From NCBI RefSeq assembly GCF_000368065.1, contig NZ_KB851200.1, forward strand, positions 1,047,204 to 1,111,203: a stretch of DNA of 64,000 nt. The letters are read 5' to 3'. Positions 1 to 10,191 of this stretch are shown in pieces; within the stretch, counting starts at the first letter, position 1; every line of letters begins with the position of its first letter. Both the position numbers and the translations under genes were made by a program. Source of the DNA: Acinetobacter seifertii (lineage in GTDB: Bacteria; Pseudomonadota; Gammaproteobacteria; Pseudomonadales; Moraxellaceae). The notes under the pieces were generated by a model. The model was not told the origin of the DNA and ran no database searches. It was given only the letters and a program-made list of their open reading frames with translations.

Positions 1-921
1 CGCCATGTGGAAGGTGGAAATATTGCAGTCATGGAATTTGAGTCTGCCACTTCTACAACATTGCCAAAAGTTGAAGCGGGTGCGCATATTGATGTGCACC
101 TACCAAATGGTATGGTGCGCCAATATTCGCTTTGTCAAAATCCAAATGACGAAGGTAAGTTCCGACTAGGAATTTTGCGTGACCCTGAATCACGTGGTGG
201 CTCAGTCTCGGCTTTTGATGAAATTAAAGATGGCATGCAAATTCAGGTCAGTGAACCGAAAAATTTGTTTCCACTTTTAAAAGCCAAACACAGCGTATTG
301 ATTGGTGGTGGAATCGGGATTACGCCATTAATCACGATGGCATATCAACTTGCACATGAAGGGTCATCATTTGAGCTTCATTACTGCGGCGCTAGCCCTG
401 AAAACTGCGCTTTTGTTGATGAAATTAAAAATGGTGAGTTAGCAAAATATACAACCTTCCATTTTAAATCCGAAGGTGCAAGCCACCGAGCATTTTTTGA
501 ATCTGCCATTAAAGATATTGACTCGGAAAGCCATATTTACACCTGTGGTCCAGTCGGTTTCATGGACTGGGTGATTAACCTTGCCACGACTCACGATTTT
601 ACTGAACAGCAAATCCACAAAGAATATTTCCAAGTTGAAACTGACACTTCTGGAGATTCATTTGAGGTGGTGGCTGAGCGTAGCGGAAAAATTATTATGG
701 TTGAAGCTGGCGAAACCATTTTGCAGGCTTTAGCTAAAGAAGGGATCGACATTGAAATGTCTTGCGAGCAAGGCGTATGCGGAACCTGTATGTGTGATGT
801 AATTGAAGGCGAACCTGATCATCGAGATGTTTATTTTACTGATGAAGAAAAAGCCAGCAATGAACAAATATTGGTGTGCTGTTCGCGCTCTAAAACACCG
901 AGACTAGTTTTAGATATCTAA
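1..921 (+). CDS. iacF: Rieske-oxygenase reductase (PDR/VanB type), 5' truncated; probable IacF
   Basis: The frame is open from base 1, so the true start lies upstream; about ten N-terminal residues are probably missing. Domains in order are a flavin-binding barrel (RQYSLC motif), an NAD-binding domain (GGGIGITPL, then YTCGPVGFMDW) and a C-terminal plant-type [2Fe-2S] domain with cysteines in the pattern CEQGVCGTC and a later C. Proteins of this family pass electrons from NADH to Rieske ring-hydroxylating oxygenases in the cytoplasm. The next gene, 45 bp away, is an IacG-like flavin reductase. In the indole-3-acetate clusters I know, iacF of this type precedes iacG, so iacF is inferred. Its oxygenase partner would lie outside the window. 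A generic vanillate-demethylase-type reductase is the alternative. Confidence 0.75.
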   Translation, partial: RHVEGGNIAVMEFESATSTTLPKVEAGAHIDVHLPNGMVRQYSLCQNPNDEGKFRLGILRDPESRGGSVSAFDEIKDGMQIQVSEPKNLFPLLKAKHSVLIGGGIGITPLITMAYQLAHEGSSFELHYCGASPENCAFVDEIKNGELAKYTTFHFKSEGASHRAFFESAIKDIDSESHIYTCGPVGFMDWVINLATTHDFTEQQIHKEYFQVETDTSGDSFEVVAERSGKIIMVEAGETILQALAKEGIDIEMSCEQGVCGTCMCDVIEGEPDHRDVYFTDEEKASNEQILVCCSRSKTPRLVLDI

Positions 922-1923
<1,002 letters not shown>

Positions 1924-1931
1924 GTCCCATT

Positions 1932-1962
1932 AAGCTGATAAATTGAATTGATTTATCAGCTT
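1932..1962 (+). terminator. Hairpin after iacG
   Basis: A perfect 11-bp inverted repeat (AAGCTGATAAA / TTTATCAGCTT) with a 9-nt loop starts 9 bp after the iacG stop. It is AT-rich and lacks a clean T-tract, so it may be a weak terminator or an mRNA 3'-end stabiliser. Confidence 0.5.
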
Positions 1963-2121
1963 CTTCACATCTAGCTGACTATCATCAAAACAATTCCAAG
2001 GATAAGGAATTTTTGGCACATAATTTGTTTATCAATAAAACAAGATTGCAAATAAGCCAAGACATTGCACCACCATAAACGCAAAATTTTGAGCGGTTGC
2101 ACATGTATAGAGAGGTAAGGG

Positions 2122-3036
2122 ATGAACCAATATGTAAGCGATGCATTACTCACATGGACGCACCATATTAAAAGTGTGTGCGGCAATTTTGAAACCGATT
2201 TTGACGGAACCCGTAATTTATTCATTGGTGAAGTTCAGTGCTTTTTATTGGGCGATACCGAAATTGCTTTTATCAAAAACAATGCCAATAAAATTGTCCG
2301 AAAAGCCGATGAAATCGATCGAGTCAATAATCGTTTTTGTTTTTTGATTTTGCAGTATTCGGGAAAAATGCTGCTCGAATATAAAAATGAAACCTTAAGC
2401 CTGAATGAAGGCGATATTGTGTTGGTCGACCCAGTCGAAACCATTTCGATGTACCCGCAAGGTTTGGTAAGCCAGATTTCAGTGCACCTGTCGCGTGAAA
2501 AATTACTTAAAGAAAATATTAGTACCGAATATTTTGGAAAACTGATTACGCAAAATATGAGTGGTTTTTTGCTCAAGAATATTTTGAAAAATATGTCTGC
2601 TGAAAACATCAAACTTTGGTACGCAACTGAAGATGGTAATGCTTTTGAAGATGCGCTGATCGCCTTAATCAAACCCACAATCAATTATAAAAATATTAAT
2701 AGCTCCAATAATCTAATGGAAAAAGCTGAGCGTTATATTATAGAAAACTTAGCAAAACCAGATTTAACACCTAAATTAATTGCAGAGCATATTGGAGTGT
2801 CGCTACGTCATCTCTACCGTCTATTTCTTCAAGAAAATTTATCTATTAACAAATATATACAGCTTAAACGCCTAGAAAAAGTTAAAGCAGATTTGCTTGA
2901 TAAAAAGAACAAACAAAGCTCAATTACCCAAGTTGCCTTGAAATGGGGTTTTTGGGATGGCGCTCATTTTTCAAAAATCTTTAAAAAGACTTATGGTATT
3001 TCCCCTAAAGAATTTAGAGAGGGGATGTCGGTTTAA
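2122..3036 (+). CDS. feaR: AraC-family activator FeaR
   Basis: This 304-residue protein has an N-terminal ligand-sensing half and a C-terminal AraC/XylS DNA-binding domain (residues ~205-300) with two helix-turn-helix units; GVSLRHLYRLF and ITQVALKWGFWDGAHFSKIF are the typical recognition-helix regions. It sits directly upstream of tynA in the same direction, the arrangement expected for FeaR, the activator of aromatic-amine oxidation genes (tynA, feaB) in Enterobacteria. The start follows a GGTAAGG ribosome-binding site. The signal is expected to be the aromatic aldehyde or amine (family knowledge). Another AraC regulator of the same pathway is the only realistic alternative. Confidence 0.82.
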   Translation: MNQYVSDALLTWTHHIKSVCGNFETDFDGTRNLFIGEVQCFLLGDTEIAFIKNNANKIVRKADEIDRVNNRFCFLILQYSGKMLLEYKNETLSLNEGDIVLVDPVETISMYPQGLVSQISVHLSREKLLKENISTEYFGKLITQNMSGFLLKNILKNMSAENIKLWYATEDGNAFEDALIALIKPTINYKNINSSNNLMEKAERYIIENLAKPDLTPKLIAEHIGVSLRHLYRLFLQENLSINKYIQLKRLEKVKADLLDKKNKQSSITQVALKWGFWDGAHFSKIFKKTYGISPKEFREGMSV

Positions 3037-3052
3037 AATTTTCATCTCTCAA

Positions 3053-3091
3053 TGTCATTTTTAGACAAGTTCGACGTCATTCTTGAACAAG
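3053..3091 (+). promoter_or_regulatory. Candidate FeaR binding site (two direct repeats)
   Basis: Two direct repeats, TGTCA-N8-CAAG at 3053 and CGTCA-N8-CAAG at 3075, lie 22 bp apart, about two helical turns, upstream of tynA. As I recall, the E. coli FeaR site is TGNCA-N8-AAA, which these nearly match. Direct repeats at this spacing are usual for AraC-family dimers. Confidence 0.45.
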
Positions 3092-3118
3092 CTAGCCCTA
3101 TGTAACTGTGTTGAAATT

Positions 3119-3184
3119 AAATTCATTAGAGCAGGTTAGATAAGCTTAATAACCATAAAACTATTAAGTTGGTCTAATGAATTT
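3119..3184 (+). promoter_or_regulatory. Nested inverted repeat in the tynA leader
   Basis: Perfect 12-bp outer arms (AAATTCATTAGA at 3119 and TCTAATGAATTT at 3173) enclose a second inverted pair, CTTAATA / TATTAAG. It could be an operator or a leader RNA structure; nothing in the sequence decides between these. Confidence 0.35.
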
Positions 3185-3205
3185 CACTCACAGGAAGTGC
3201 ATTTT

Positions 3206-3226
3206 AACTATCTGATTCAGATAGTT
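3206..3226 (+). promoter_or_regulatory. Hairpin just before the tynA ribosome-binding site
   Basis: A perfect 9-bp stem (AACTATCTG / CAGATAGTT) with a 3-nt loop ends one base before the CAGGGAT sequence that precedes the tynA start. In mRNA it could limit or protect ribosome access. Confidence 0.35.
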
Positions 3227-3235
3227 CAGGGATAG

Positions 3236-5560
3236 ATGAAAAGGATGAAACCAATGCGTAAACAACGATTATTGAATGACATACAAAAAATACTGGTACT
3301 TAACTTATCAATCGCTGCAAGCTTTTGGGGACTCAATACTCAAGCGTTTGCTCATGGTGGCAAGGCCGACATGGTCTCACTTTATCAGAACATGAGTGAG
3401 CAAGGCGCTAAAGTTGTTAAAGATGACTTTACCAATACCTATACAATTACCAAAGGCTCTATGGTGGTGAGAGCCAAGCCAAACTCAAATCAGGTTTTAG
3501 TGAATGGCAAACCTTTAAAACTCAGCGTGCCTTTATTAATCAAAGAGGGTAAACCTGTTATTGGAAAAGATTTTTTTAATGAAGTCTTCCAGTCGGGGTT
3601 AGATCAAACTTTTAAAGTTGAAAATACCTTTCACCCGCTCAATAGCTTAAATTCTGATGAAATCAAAAATACATTTGATGTGATTAATCGCTCGAAATAC
3701 GCCTACAAAAATATGCGTTTTGCCGAGTTAAAGCTTAAAGAACCTGAGAAAGCTAAAGTTTGGGATTACTTTATTAATCACAAAGAATTTAAAGAAGATC
3801 GTATTGCCTCATTTATTTTATTAAAGGGCAAACAAGCGATTGAAGGTGAAGTTAATCTTAATACTCAACAGGTCACAAAATGGAATGTACTTAAAGATAC
3901 TCACGGTATGGTGCTTCTAGATAATTTTGAAGCTGTACAACGTGTAATTGAGACAAGTAAAGAATATCAAGATGCGTTACGCAAACGCGGCATTAGTGAT
4001 GTGAAGAAAGTGATTGCTACTCCGCTAACTGTTGGATATTTTGGCGGTAAAGATGGTCTGGATAAACAACTCAATATATTAAAAGTCGTCGCTTACCTTG
4101 ATGTAGGAGATGGGAACTACTGGGCGCATCCTATTGAAAATTTAGTTGCTGTAGTCGATTTAGATAAAGAAAAAATTATTAAGATTGAAGAAGGTGCCAT
4201 CATTCCTGTGCCAATGGCAAATCGACCATATATGTCGAATAAGCCCGTAGCAAGTAAGCTAAAACCACTCAATATTACTGAACCTGAGGGTAAAAACTTT
4301 AGCATTACTGGTCAAACCATACATTGGGGGAACTGGTGTTTGCATGTGGCCTTAGATTCTCGTGTTGGCTTACAGCTTTCAACGGTGACTTATAAAGATA
4401 AGGGCGTAAAGCGTAAAGTCATGTATGAAGGTAACTTGGGGGGAATGGTGGTTCCATATGGCGACCCTGATATTGGTTGGTACTTCAAATCTTATTTGGA
4501 CTCTGGCGAATATGGTATGGGAACACTTACCTCATCTATTATTCCGGGAACAGATGCACCCGACAACGCTGTTTTACTTGATGCCGTGATTGCAGACTAT
4601 AAAGGCCAGCCTCAAGTAATTCCAAATGCCATTGCTGTGTTTGAACGTTATGCAGGACCTGAATATAAACATCACGAAATTTTTGGCAATCAAGATGCCA
4701 GTGAAGCACGCCGTGAACTTGTCGTGCGCTGGATTAGTACGGTTGGAAACTACGATTACATGTTTGACTGGGTATTTGCCCAAAATGGTGTAATTGGGAT
4801 TAATGCGGGTGCAACCGGTATTGAAGCTGTTAAAGGCGTTAAATCACGCACCATGCATGACAATACAGCCAAAGAAGACACTAAATATGGAACTTTAATT
4901 GACCATAATATTGTTGGGACAACCCATCAACACATTTATAACTTCCGCTTAGACATGGATGTAGATGGGGAAAACAACAGCTTTATGCATATGGACCCTG
5001 TGGTGAAAGCCAATGACAAAGGTGGTGTCCGTATAAGCTCAATGCAAATTGACAGTAAAGTCATTACGAATGAGCAAAATGCAGCTGAAAAATTTGATCC
5101 GTCTACCATTCGCTTACTTACGAATTTCAATAAGGAAAATAAATTAGGCAATCCGGTTTCTTACCAATTGATTCCGTTTGCAGGTGGAACACACCCTGTG
5201 GCGAAGGGTGCCAATTTTTCGAAAGATGAATGGTTATTTAAACGTTTGAACTTTATGGATAAGCAAATTTGGGTGACTCAGTACAATCCAGACGAACGCT
5301 ATCCTGAAGGGAAATATTCAAACCGTTCAACTCATGATACAGGGTTAGGACAGTTCATTGGCAACAATGAGAATATTGAAAATAAAGACCTTGTGGTGTG
5401 GATGACAACCGGTACAACCCATGTAGCACGTGCTGAAGAGTGGCCAATCATGCCGACAGAATGGGTGAATACACTCATCAAACCTTGGAACTTCTTTGAC
5501 AACACCCCGACTTTAAACTTGGGTGAAGAAGAGCAAAACACACAGCACGACCATCACTAA
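3236..5560 (+). CDS. tynA: Periplasmic copper-containing primary amine oxidase TynA
   Basis: TynA oxidises primary aromatic amines (phenylethylamine, tyramine, tryptamine) to aldehydes with release of ammonia and hydrogen peroxide. The 774-residue protein begins with a signal peptide (basic start, hydrophobic stretch, predicted cleavage after AFA before HGG). It then shows the small N-terminal lid domain of enterobacterial amine oxidases, the N2/N3 domains and the catalytic domain. The cofactor motif NYDY lies at residues 505-508, where Tyr506 would become topaquinone. Copper ligands are the HQH motif (THQHIYNF) and a distal His in THVARAEEW. The C-terminus is histidine-rich. The start at 3236 follows CAGGGAT; in-frame ATGs at 3245 and 3254 are alternatives. 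Located between feaR and a porin, it should head the amine operon. Confidence 0.95.
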   Translation: MKRMKPMRKQRLLNDIQKILVLNLSIAASFWGLNTQAFAHGGKADMVSLYQNMSEQGAKVVKDDFTNTYTITKGSMVVRAKPNSNQVLVNGKPLKLSVPLLIKEGKPVIGKDFFNEVFQSGLDQTFKVENTFHPLNSLNSDEIKNTFDVINRSKYAYKNMRFAELKLKEPEKAKVWDYFINHKEFKEDRIASFILLKGKQAIEGEVNLNTQQVTKWNVLKDTHGMVLLDNFEAVQRVIETSKEYQDALRKRGISDVKKVIATPLTVGYFGGKDGLDKQLNILKVVAYLDVGDGNYWAHPIENLVAVVDLDKEKIIKIEEGAIIPVPMANRPYMSNKPVASKLKPLNITEPEGKNFSITGQTIHWGNWCLHVALDSRVGLQLSTVTYKDKGVKRKVMYEGNLGGMVVPYGDPDIGWYFKSYLDSGEYGMGTLTSSIIPGTDAPDNAVLLDAVIADYKGQPQVIPNAIAVFERYAGPEYKHHEIFGNQDASEARRELVVRWISTVGNYDYMFDWVFAQNGVIGINAGATGIEAVKGVKSRTMHDNTAKEDTKYGTLIDHNIVGTTHQHIYNFRLDMDVDGENNSFMHMDPVVKANDKGGVRISSMQIDSKVITNEQNAAEKFDPSTIRLLTNFNKENKLGNPVSYQLIPFAGGTHPVAKGANFSKDEWLFKRLNFMDKQIWVTQYNPDERYPEGKYSNRSTHDTGLGQFIGNNENIENKDLVVWMTTGTTHVARAEEWPIMPTEWVNTLIKPWNFFDNTPTLNLGEEEQNTQHDHH

Positions 5561-5578
5561 AAATGTGAATAAGCCAGA

Positions 5579-5602
5579 ATGGGTAACGAATCAGTTACCC
5601 AT
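5579..5602 (+). terminator. Hairpin between tynA and the porin gene
   Basis: A perfect 9-bp stem (ATGGGTAAC / GTTACCCAT) with a 6-nt loop follows the tynA stop. There is no T-tract, so partial attenuation or mRNA processing is more likely than full termination. Confidence 0.4.
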
Positions 5603-5644
5603 ACCTGAGCACGGTTAGGCCGTTCGCAAAAAAGGAATTTCTCA

Positions 5645-6922
5645 ATGAAAAATTTATTTTCTCAGGTTATGAGAGGGACTCTCTTTGTCTCATTTTTTTC
5701 AACTGTGCATGCTGGTGAGTTTGAAATTAAACCGACTTTTGAAGCAACTTTTGGGGCTTTTAGTAGCGGTAAAAGCTATAACGGCGAAAACCTAGATGAT
5801 GAAAGAATCAATTGGCAAGAAGGTCATCTTAAATATGGTGCGAAGGGAAACTACACCTTTAAAAACAATCAGCTCTATGCAAGCTTGAGCGGCATTAGCT
5901 CGGCAACATTTGGTGATGGTGACGCCGGCCAAAATAGTAATGGCAAAGAACGTAAAACAGATGTGAATGAATGGATCATTGGTTTTAAAGACGGCACCAA
6001 TAAAGATGAGTTAACGACCTATGATTTAAGTATTGGTCGACAAAATATCATGATTGGTGACGGATTCTTTATTGCGGGTGATGCATTAAATCTCGGTAAA
6101 GCGCCTGCGGACGGCACACTAGATCGGGGCGGAGCATATTATCTGGCAGCTCGTCGAAGCTTTGATTTTACAAGTTTGCTTCAATACAAACCGCAAGAGA
6201 ATACAACCCTAAAGTTGGCTTATTTAAAGTCCGACAATAAAGCACAATTTTCACCTGAACTGTTTGTGACTGATCTGATGTATCAGCTTAAAGATAAAGG
6301 CATTGGGTTCACTTACTTAAATGTATTGGATCTTGAAGATGCTGAACAGGTTTCAGGACGACAAGACCTTAAAAATTATGCTTTACGTCTGAATTATCAA
6401 CCTTTACCAGAGCTACAAGTTAAAACTGAGTTTGTTGTGCAAGATAAAAAAGATGGCCAAGAAAATGCTGGCTACTTAGCACTGAACTATAACTTTTTAT
6501 CTTCAAAATATACGCCTTCATTAGGCTACCGCTTTAGTCATTTTTCAGACCAATACGACACCATGTTTTATGGAAATACAGTCGGTTTTGGCACGTGGTT
6601 TCAGGGAGAAGTTGCTGGAAATTATGCTGGCCCATTTAATAAAAATGCAGATATCCATCAAGTCTCTTACAGTATGAATCTAAAAGAAAATTTTATGTTG
6701 GGTGCTTTGGCCTATAAGTTCAAAACAGTAAATAAGTCTTTAACCAATGTAGATGGACATGAACTGGATGTCTTTTCAGTCTGGTCGGTTAATAAAAAAT
6801 TCAACGTTATTCCTTTAGTGGGACTCTATAAACCAAAACACGATATCCATAGTGGTGGTACTCAAAACTACGATGACAAGACCAATGTATATGCGCAGTT
6901 GATTCTGCAATACATCTATTAA
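5645..6922 (+). CDS. Outer-membrane porin (alginate-export/OprD-like barrel)
   Basis: This 425-residue protein starts with a signal peptide (cleavage expected after VHA before GEF). It continues with alternating amphipathic beta strands rich in Tyr, Gly, Asn and Lys and ends in an aromatic residue (QYIY), the usual signature for outer-membrane beta-barrel insertion. No catalytic motif is visible. It lies 84 bp after tynA and 66 bp before the GMC oxidoreductase, so it probably admits aromatic amines or alcohols to the periplasm for this operon; that substrate is inferred from context only. The start is preceded by AAGGAATTTCTC. Confidence 0.75.
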   Translation: MKNLFSQVMRGTLFVSFFSTVHAGEFEIKPTFEATFGAFSSGKSYNGENLDDERINWQEGHLKYGAKGNYTFKNNQLYASLSGISSATFGDGDAGQNSNGKERKTDVNEWIIGFKDGTNKDELTTYDLSIGRQNIMIGDGFFIAGDALNLGKAPADGTLDRGGAYYLAARRSFDFTSLLQYKPQENTTLKLAYLKSDNKAQFSPELFVTDLMYQLKDKGIGFTYLNVLDLEDAEQVSGRQDLKNYALRLNYQPLPELQVKTEFVVQDKKDGQENAGYLALNYNFLSSKYTPSLGYRFSHFSDQYDTMFYGNTVGFGTWFQGEVAGNYAGPFNKNADIHQVSYSMNLKENFMLGALAYKFKTVNKSLTNVDGHELDVFSVWSVNKKFNVIPLVGLYKPKHDIHSGGTQNYDDKTNVYAQLILQYIY

Positions 6923-6988
6923 ATTAGAGCGAAGGAGATCGTGTTTATTGGCGGTACATTCATAGAAATAAAATTAGGATGAAATCAG

Positions 6989-8596
6989 ATGAATCAACAA
7001 TATGACTATATCGTGATTGGTGCTGGCTCAGCAGGCTGTGTGGTCGCAGCAAGACTATTAGAAGCCAAGGCAGGGCGTGTTCTTGTTCTAGAGGCAGGAA
7101 GCCGAGATAGCAGCATGTTTCATACCATACCTGCCACGGTGGTTAAAGTATTCCAGCAAAAATCATGGCAATACATGACTGTTCCGCAGAAATGTTGTAA
7201 TCATCGTGAAATGATCCTTGCACAAGGAAAAGTGTTGGGAGGTGGAAGCTCGGTCAATGGCATGATCTATTGCAGAGGCCAACGTCAGGATTATGATTTA
7301 TGGGCGTCAGAGTGGGGATGCAATCAGTGGTCATATCAGGAGGTACTGCCTTTTTTTAAGAAAGCAGAAAAAAATGAAAGTCTTGCTGATGAATATCATG
7401 GACAAGATGGCATTTTACCTGTCAGTGAAAACCGCTATCGCCATCCTTTAACGCTTGCTTGTATTAAAGCAGGTCAGCAAATGGGGATGAGTTACGTCAA
7501 TGATATTAATGGTTGGGATCAGGCGGGTGTAGGGTTTTATCAAACTACTACTCAAAACGGTTCTCGGGCGAGTACTTCTAAAACCTATTTAAAGTCAGTC
7601 GAAAACCACCCAGACCTTACGGTTATTACGGATGCCTTGGTACATAAAATTGAAACTCAAGGTGATCAGGTTACTGGGGTTACTTATAGTGTTAGCGGAA
7701 AATCACCAATTACGGTAAAGGCTCAAAAAGAAGTCATTCTGAGTGCTGGTGCAATTGGCAGTCCTAAGGTTTTATTACTTTCGGGAATTGGTCCAAAACA
7801 GCATTTAGAGGAACTCGGAATAGAATGCATTCGTGACTTACCTGTAGGTGACAATTTTCACGATCATTTGCATATGTCGATTAATGCGACAGTAACAACC
7901 AATAATAGTCTGCTTGGTGAAGACCAAGGTTTAACCGCTGTACGACACTTTTTACAGTGGTGTTTTACGCGTTCAGGATTGCTAACCACCAATATTTTAG
8001 AGGGTGGTGGTTTTATTGACACCAATAACAATGGTCGACCTGATGTCCAATTTCATTTTTTACCTGTGCTGGATAATTTCGATAATACCCCTGGTGAAAA
8101 AGCAGTTGCTCAGGCACATGGCCTTACCATTAAAGTCGGGCATGTACAGCCAAAAGCACGTGGGACTTTACGTTTAAGCAGTAAAGATCCAAAAGATTTG
8201 CCTGTCATTGACCCTAATTATCTAGGACATCAAGAAGATATTGACGCAAATATCCGTGCGGTACAGGCCGGACTTCGCTTATTACAACAACCAGCATTGA
8301 AAGCGATTGTCAAAGAAGTGATTGAGCCTGCAAATGTCGATCCTGATGATATTGAAGCGATTGATAAATGGATGCGTCAGAACATTAAAACGGTCTATCA
8401 CCCCGCAGGTAGCTGCAAAATGGGTAATGCTCCGCAAGATTCGGTCACCGATCAGACGCTTAAAGTACATGGTTTCAAAAACTTACGTGTGGTGGATTGT
8501 TCTATTTGTCCACAAGTTCCAAGCGGTAATACCAATGCAATTGCCATTATGATTGGTGAGCGTGGTGCAGACTTTATTTTGAATCAGGTCGCGTAG
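6989..8596 (+). CDS. GMC-family FAD-dependent alcohol/choline-type dehydrogenase
   Basis: This is a glucose-methanol-choline oxidoreductase of 535 residues. The N-terminus carries the FAD Rossmann motif (VIGAGSAGCVVAARL). The second family signature is GKVLGGGSSVNGMIYCRG, and the C-terminal block has the expected active-site His and Asn regions (YHPAGSCKMG, VPSGNTNAIAIMIGERGA). Such enzymes oxidise primary alcohols to aldehydes. No signal peptide is seen, so it should be cytoplasmic or membrane-associated. Between the porin and feaB, it would logically feed an aromatic alcohol such as phenylethanol or tryptophol into FeaB, but this is inference. Automatic labels such as choline dehydrogenase should be treated with caution because no betaine genes are nearby. 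Confidence 0.8.
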   Translation: MNQQYDYIVIGAGSAGCVVAARLLEAKAGRVLVLEAGSRDSSMFHTIPATVVKVFQQKSWQYMTVPQKCCNHREMILAQGKVLGGGSSVNGMIYCRGQRQDYDLWASEWGCNQWSYQEVLPFFKKAEKNESLADEYHGQDGILPVSENRYRHPLTLACIKAGQQMGMSYVNDINGWDQAGVGFYQTTTQNGSRASTSKTYLKSVENHPDLTVITDALVHKIETQGDQVTGVTYSVSGKSPITVKAQKEVILSAGAIGSPKVLLLSGIGPKQHLEELGIECIRDLPVGDNFHDHLHMSINATVTTNNSLLGEDQGLTAVRHFLQWCFTRSGLLTTNILEGGGFIDTNNNGRPDVQFHFLPVLDNFDNTPGEKAVAQAHGLTIKVGHVQPKARGTLRLSSKDPKDLPVIDPNYLGHQEDIDANIRAVQAGLRLLQQPALKAIVKEVIEPANVDPDDIEAIDKWMRQNIKTVYHPAGSCKMGNAPQDSVTDQTLKVHGFKNLRVVDCSICPQVPSGNTNAIAIMIGERGADFILNQVA

Positions 8597-8639
8597 TTAC
8601 TGTCATATCAATATTTAGAAATGAAAAGAGGAAAAGAAA

Positions 8640-10127
8640 ATGAGTGAAGTTCAGATTTTAGCAAGCGTACAGCAATTTATGGCACGTCAACATGGACATT
8701 TTATTGATGGGAAGTTAGTTGCTGCCGAGCTTTTAGATAAAGTGGATATTGTGAATCCATCGACTGAACAAGTGGTTGCTCAAATTAGTATTGGTAGTCA
8801 ACAAGATGTAGATAGTGCGGTAAAAAGTGCTGAACATGCTTTTCAAAATGCTTGGGCTGAAACTACGCCGTATGAACGTGGCGTTAAACTGAACAAGTTA
8901 GCCGATTTAATTGAGCAACATGGTGAAGAACTTGCACAGCTTGAAACTTTGTCTACCGGAAAACTTATCAATATTTCAAGACACCTTGAAGTCGCACAAT
9001 CTGTTATTTTCTTGAGATATTTTGCTGGTTGGGCAACTAAAATTAATGGTCAAACCATGCAACCCTCTATTCCGTCTATGCAGGGTGAGAAATATACGGC
9101 CTTTACTTTAAGACAACCGATTGGTGTGGTTGCAGGGATTGTGCCTTGGAATTTTTCACTCATGATTGGTGTATGGAAAATCGGTTCAGCTTTAACAACT
9201 GGCTGTACCATTGTGCTTAAACCAAGTGAGTTTGCCAGCTTATCTTTATTACGTTTAGCCGAACTTGCGATTGAAGCAGGTATTCCAGCTGGTGTAATTA
9301 ATGTGGTTACGGGTAAGGGCGATACAGGGCAATATTTAATTGAGTCGCCGCTGGTTAAGAAAGTCTCATTTACAGGTTCAGTACCAACAGGTATTACGAT
9401 TGGTAAACTTGCGATGAGTAGTGATTTAACCCGTGTAAGTCTAGAGCTGGGCGGTAAAAATGCCATAGCTGTTTTGGCTGATGCAAATATTGATGAGATT
9501 TTACCAACTTTGCTGCAAGCAACTTTTGTACATCAAGGCCAAGTTTGTGCATCGCCCGAGCGTTTTTTTGTACACCATACAAAACATGATGAACTTGTCG
9601 AGAAACTCTCTAAAGCACTCTCGCAGTTCAAAATTGGATCGGCTATGGATGAAGGAAGTATGTTTGGTCCACTCTCTAATCAGCCACACTTTAATAAAGT
9701 AAAACATTATTTAAATATAGCTAAAGCCAACAACCAGATTATTGCGGGTGGTGAGGCTTTAGATCAGACAGGGTATTTTGTACAACCGACTTTAATTTCC
9801 TTTAAAAATACGGATGATCCTTTATTTTCAGAGGAAACTTTTGGTCCAGTGGTCGGGGTAATGCCATTCGAAACTGATGAAGAACTCGTTCAACTGATGA
9901 ATGAGTCGCGCTTTGGTTTAACCGCTAGTATCTGGACAAATGACTTATCTAAAGCTTTGCGTTTAATTTCTAAAATTGAAGCAGGGACCTTGTGGGTCAA
10001 TATGCATACGTTCTTAGATCCATCTGTTCCATTTGGTGGGGTAAAAGCTTCAGGAATTGGCAGAGAGTTTTCTGATGCATTTATTGAAGATTACACCGAA
10101 TTAAAATCGGTGATGATTCGTTATTAA
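8640..10127 (+). CDS. feaB: Aryl-acetaldehyde (phenylacetaldehyde-type) dehydrogenase FeaB
   Basis: This NAD-dependent aldehyde dehydrogenase (495 residues) has all catalytic parts. The fold motif PWNFSLMIGVWKIG binds cofactor, Glu269 lies in LELGGKN, and nucleophile Cys303 lies in GQVCASPERF; the late motif EETFGPVVGV is also present. FeaB oxidises phenylacetaldehyde and related aryl-acetaldehydes, the products of TynA, to arylacetic acids. Its place at the end of the tynA cluster supports this specificity; the sequence alone would only say class-1/2-like aldehyde dehydrogenase. The start follows AGAGGAAAAGAAA. A strong terminator follows the stop, ending the operon. Confidence 0.85.
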   Translation: MSEVQILASVQQFMARQHGHFIDGKLVAAELLDKVDIVNPSTEQVVAQISIGSQQDVDSAVKSAEHAFQNAWAETTPYERGVKLNKLADLIEQHGEELAQLETLSTGKLINISRHLEVAQSVIFLRYFAGWATKINGQTMQPSIPSMQGEKYTAFTLRQPIGVVAGIVPWNFSLMIGVWKIGSALTTGCTIVLKPSEFASLSLLRLAELAIEAGIPAGVINVVTGKGDTGQYLIESPLVKKVSFTGSVPTGITIGKLAMSSDLTRVSLELGGKNAIAVLADANIDEILPTLLQATFVHQGQVCASPERFFVHHTKHDELVEKLSKALSQFKIGSAMDEGSMFGPLSNQPHFNKVKHYLNIAKANNQIIAGGEALDQTGYFVQPTLISFKNTDDPLFSEETFGPVVGVMPFETDEELVQLMNESRFGLTASIWTNDLSKALRLISKIEAGTLWVNMHTFLDPSVPFGGVKASGIGREFSDAFIEDYTELKSVMIRY

Positions 10128-10150
10128 TTTTAAAAACTAAATGCAGATAT

Positions 10151-10178
10151 AAAAAATGGCCCCTATAGGCCATTTTTT
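10151..10178. terminator. Bidirectional terminator between feaB and catD
   Basis: An 11-bp arm pair (AAAAAATGGCC / GGCCATTTTTT) around a 6-nt loop lies between two convergent genes and has A- and T-tracts on both sides, so it can serve both. Confidence 0.85.
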
Positions 10179-10191
10179 TTGAATCATTAAA

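Noticed and set aside
9050-9466. A 138-codon antisense frame within feaB
   Set aside because: Shadow of a strongly coding aldehyde dehydrogenase; composition follows the opposite-strand codons.
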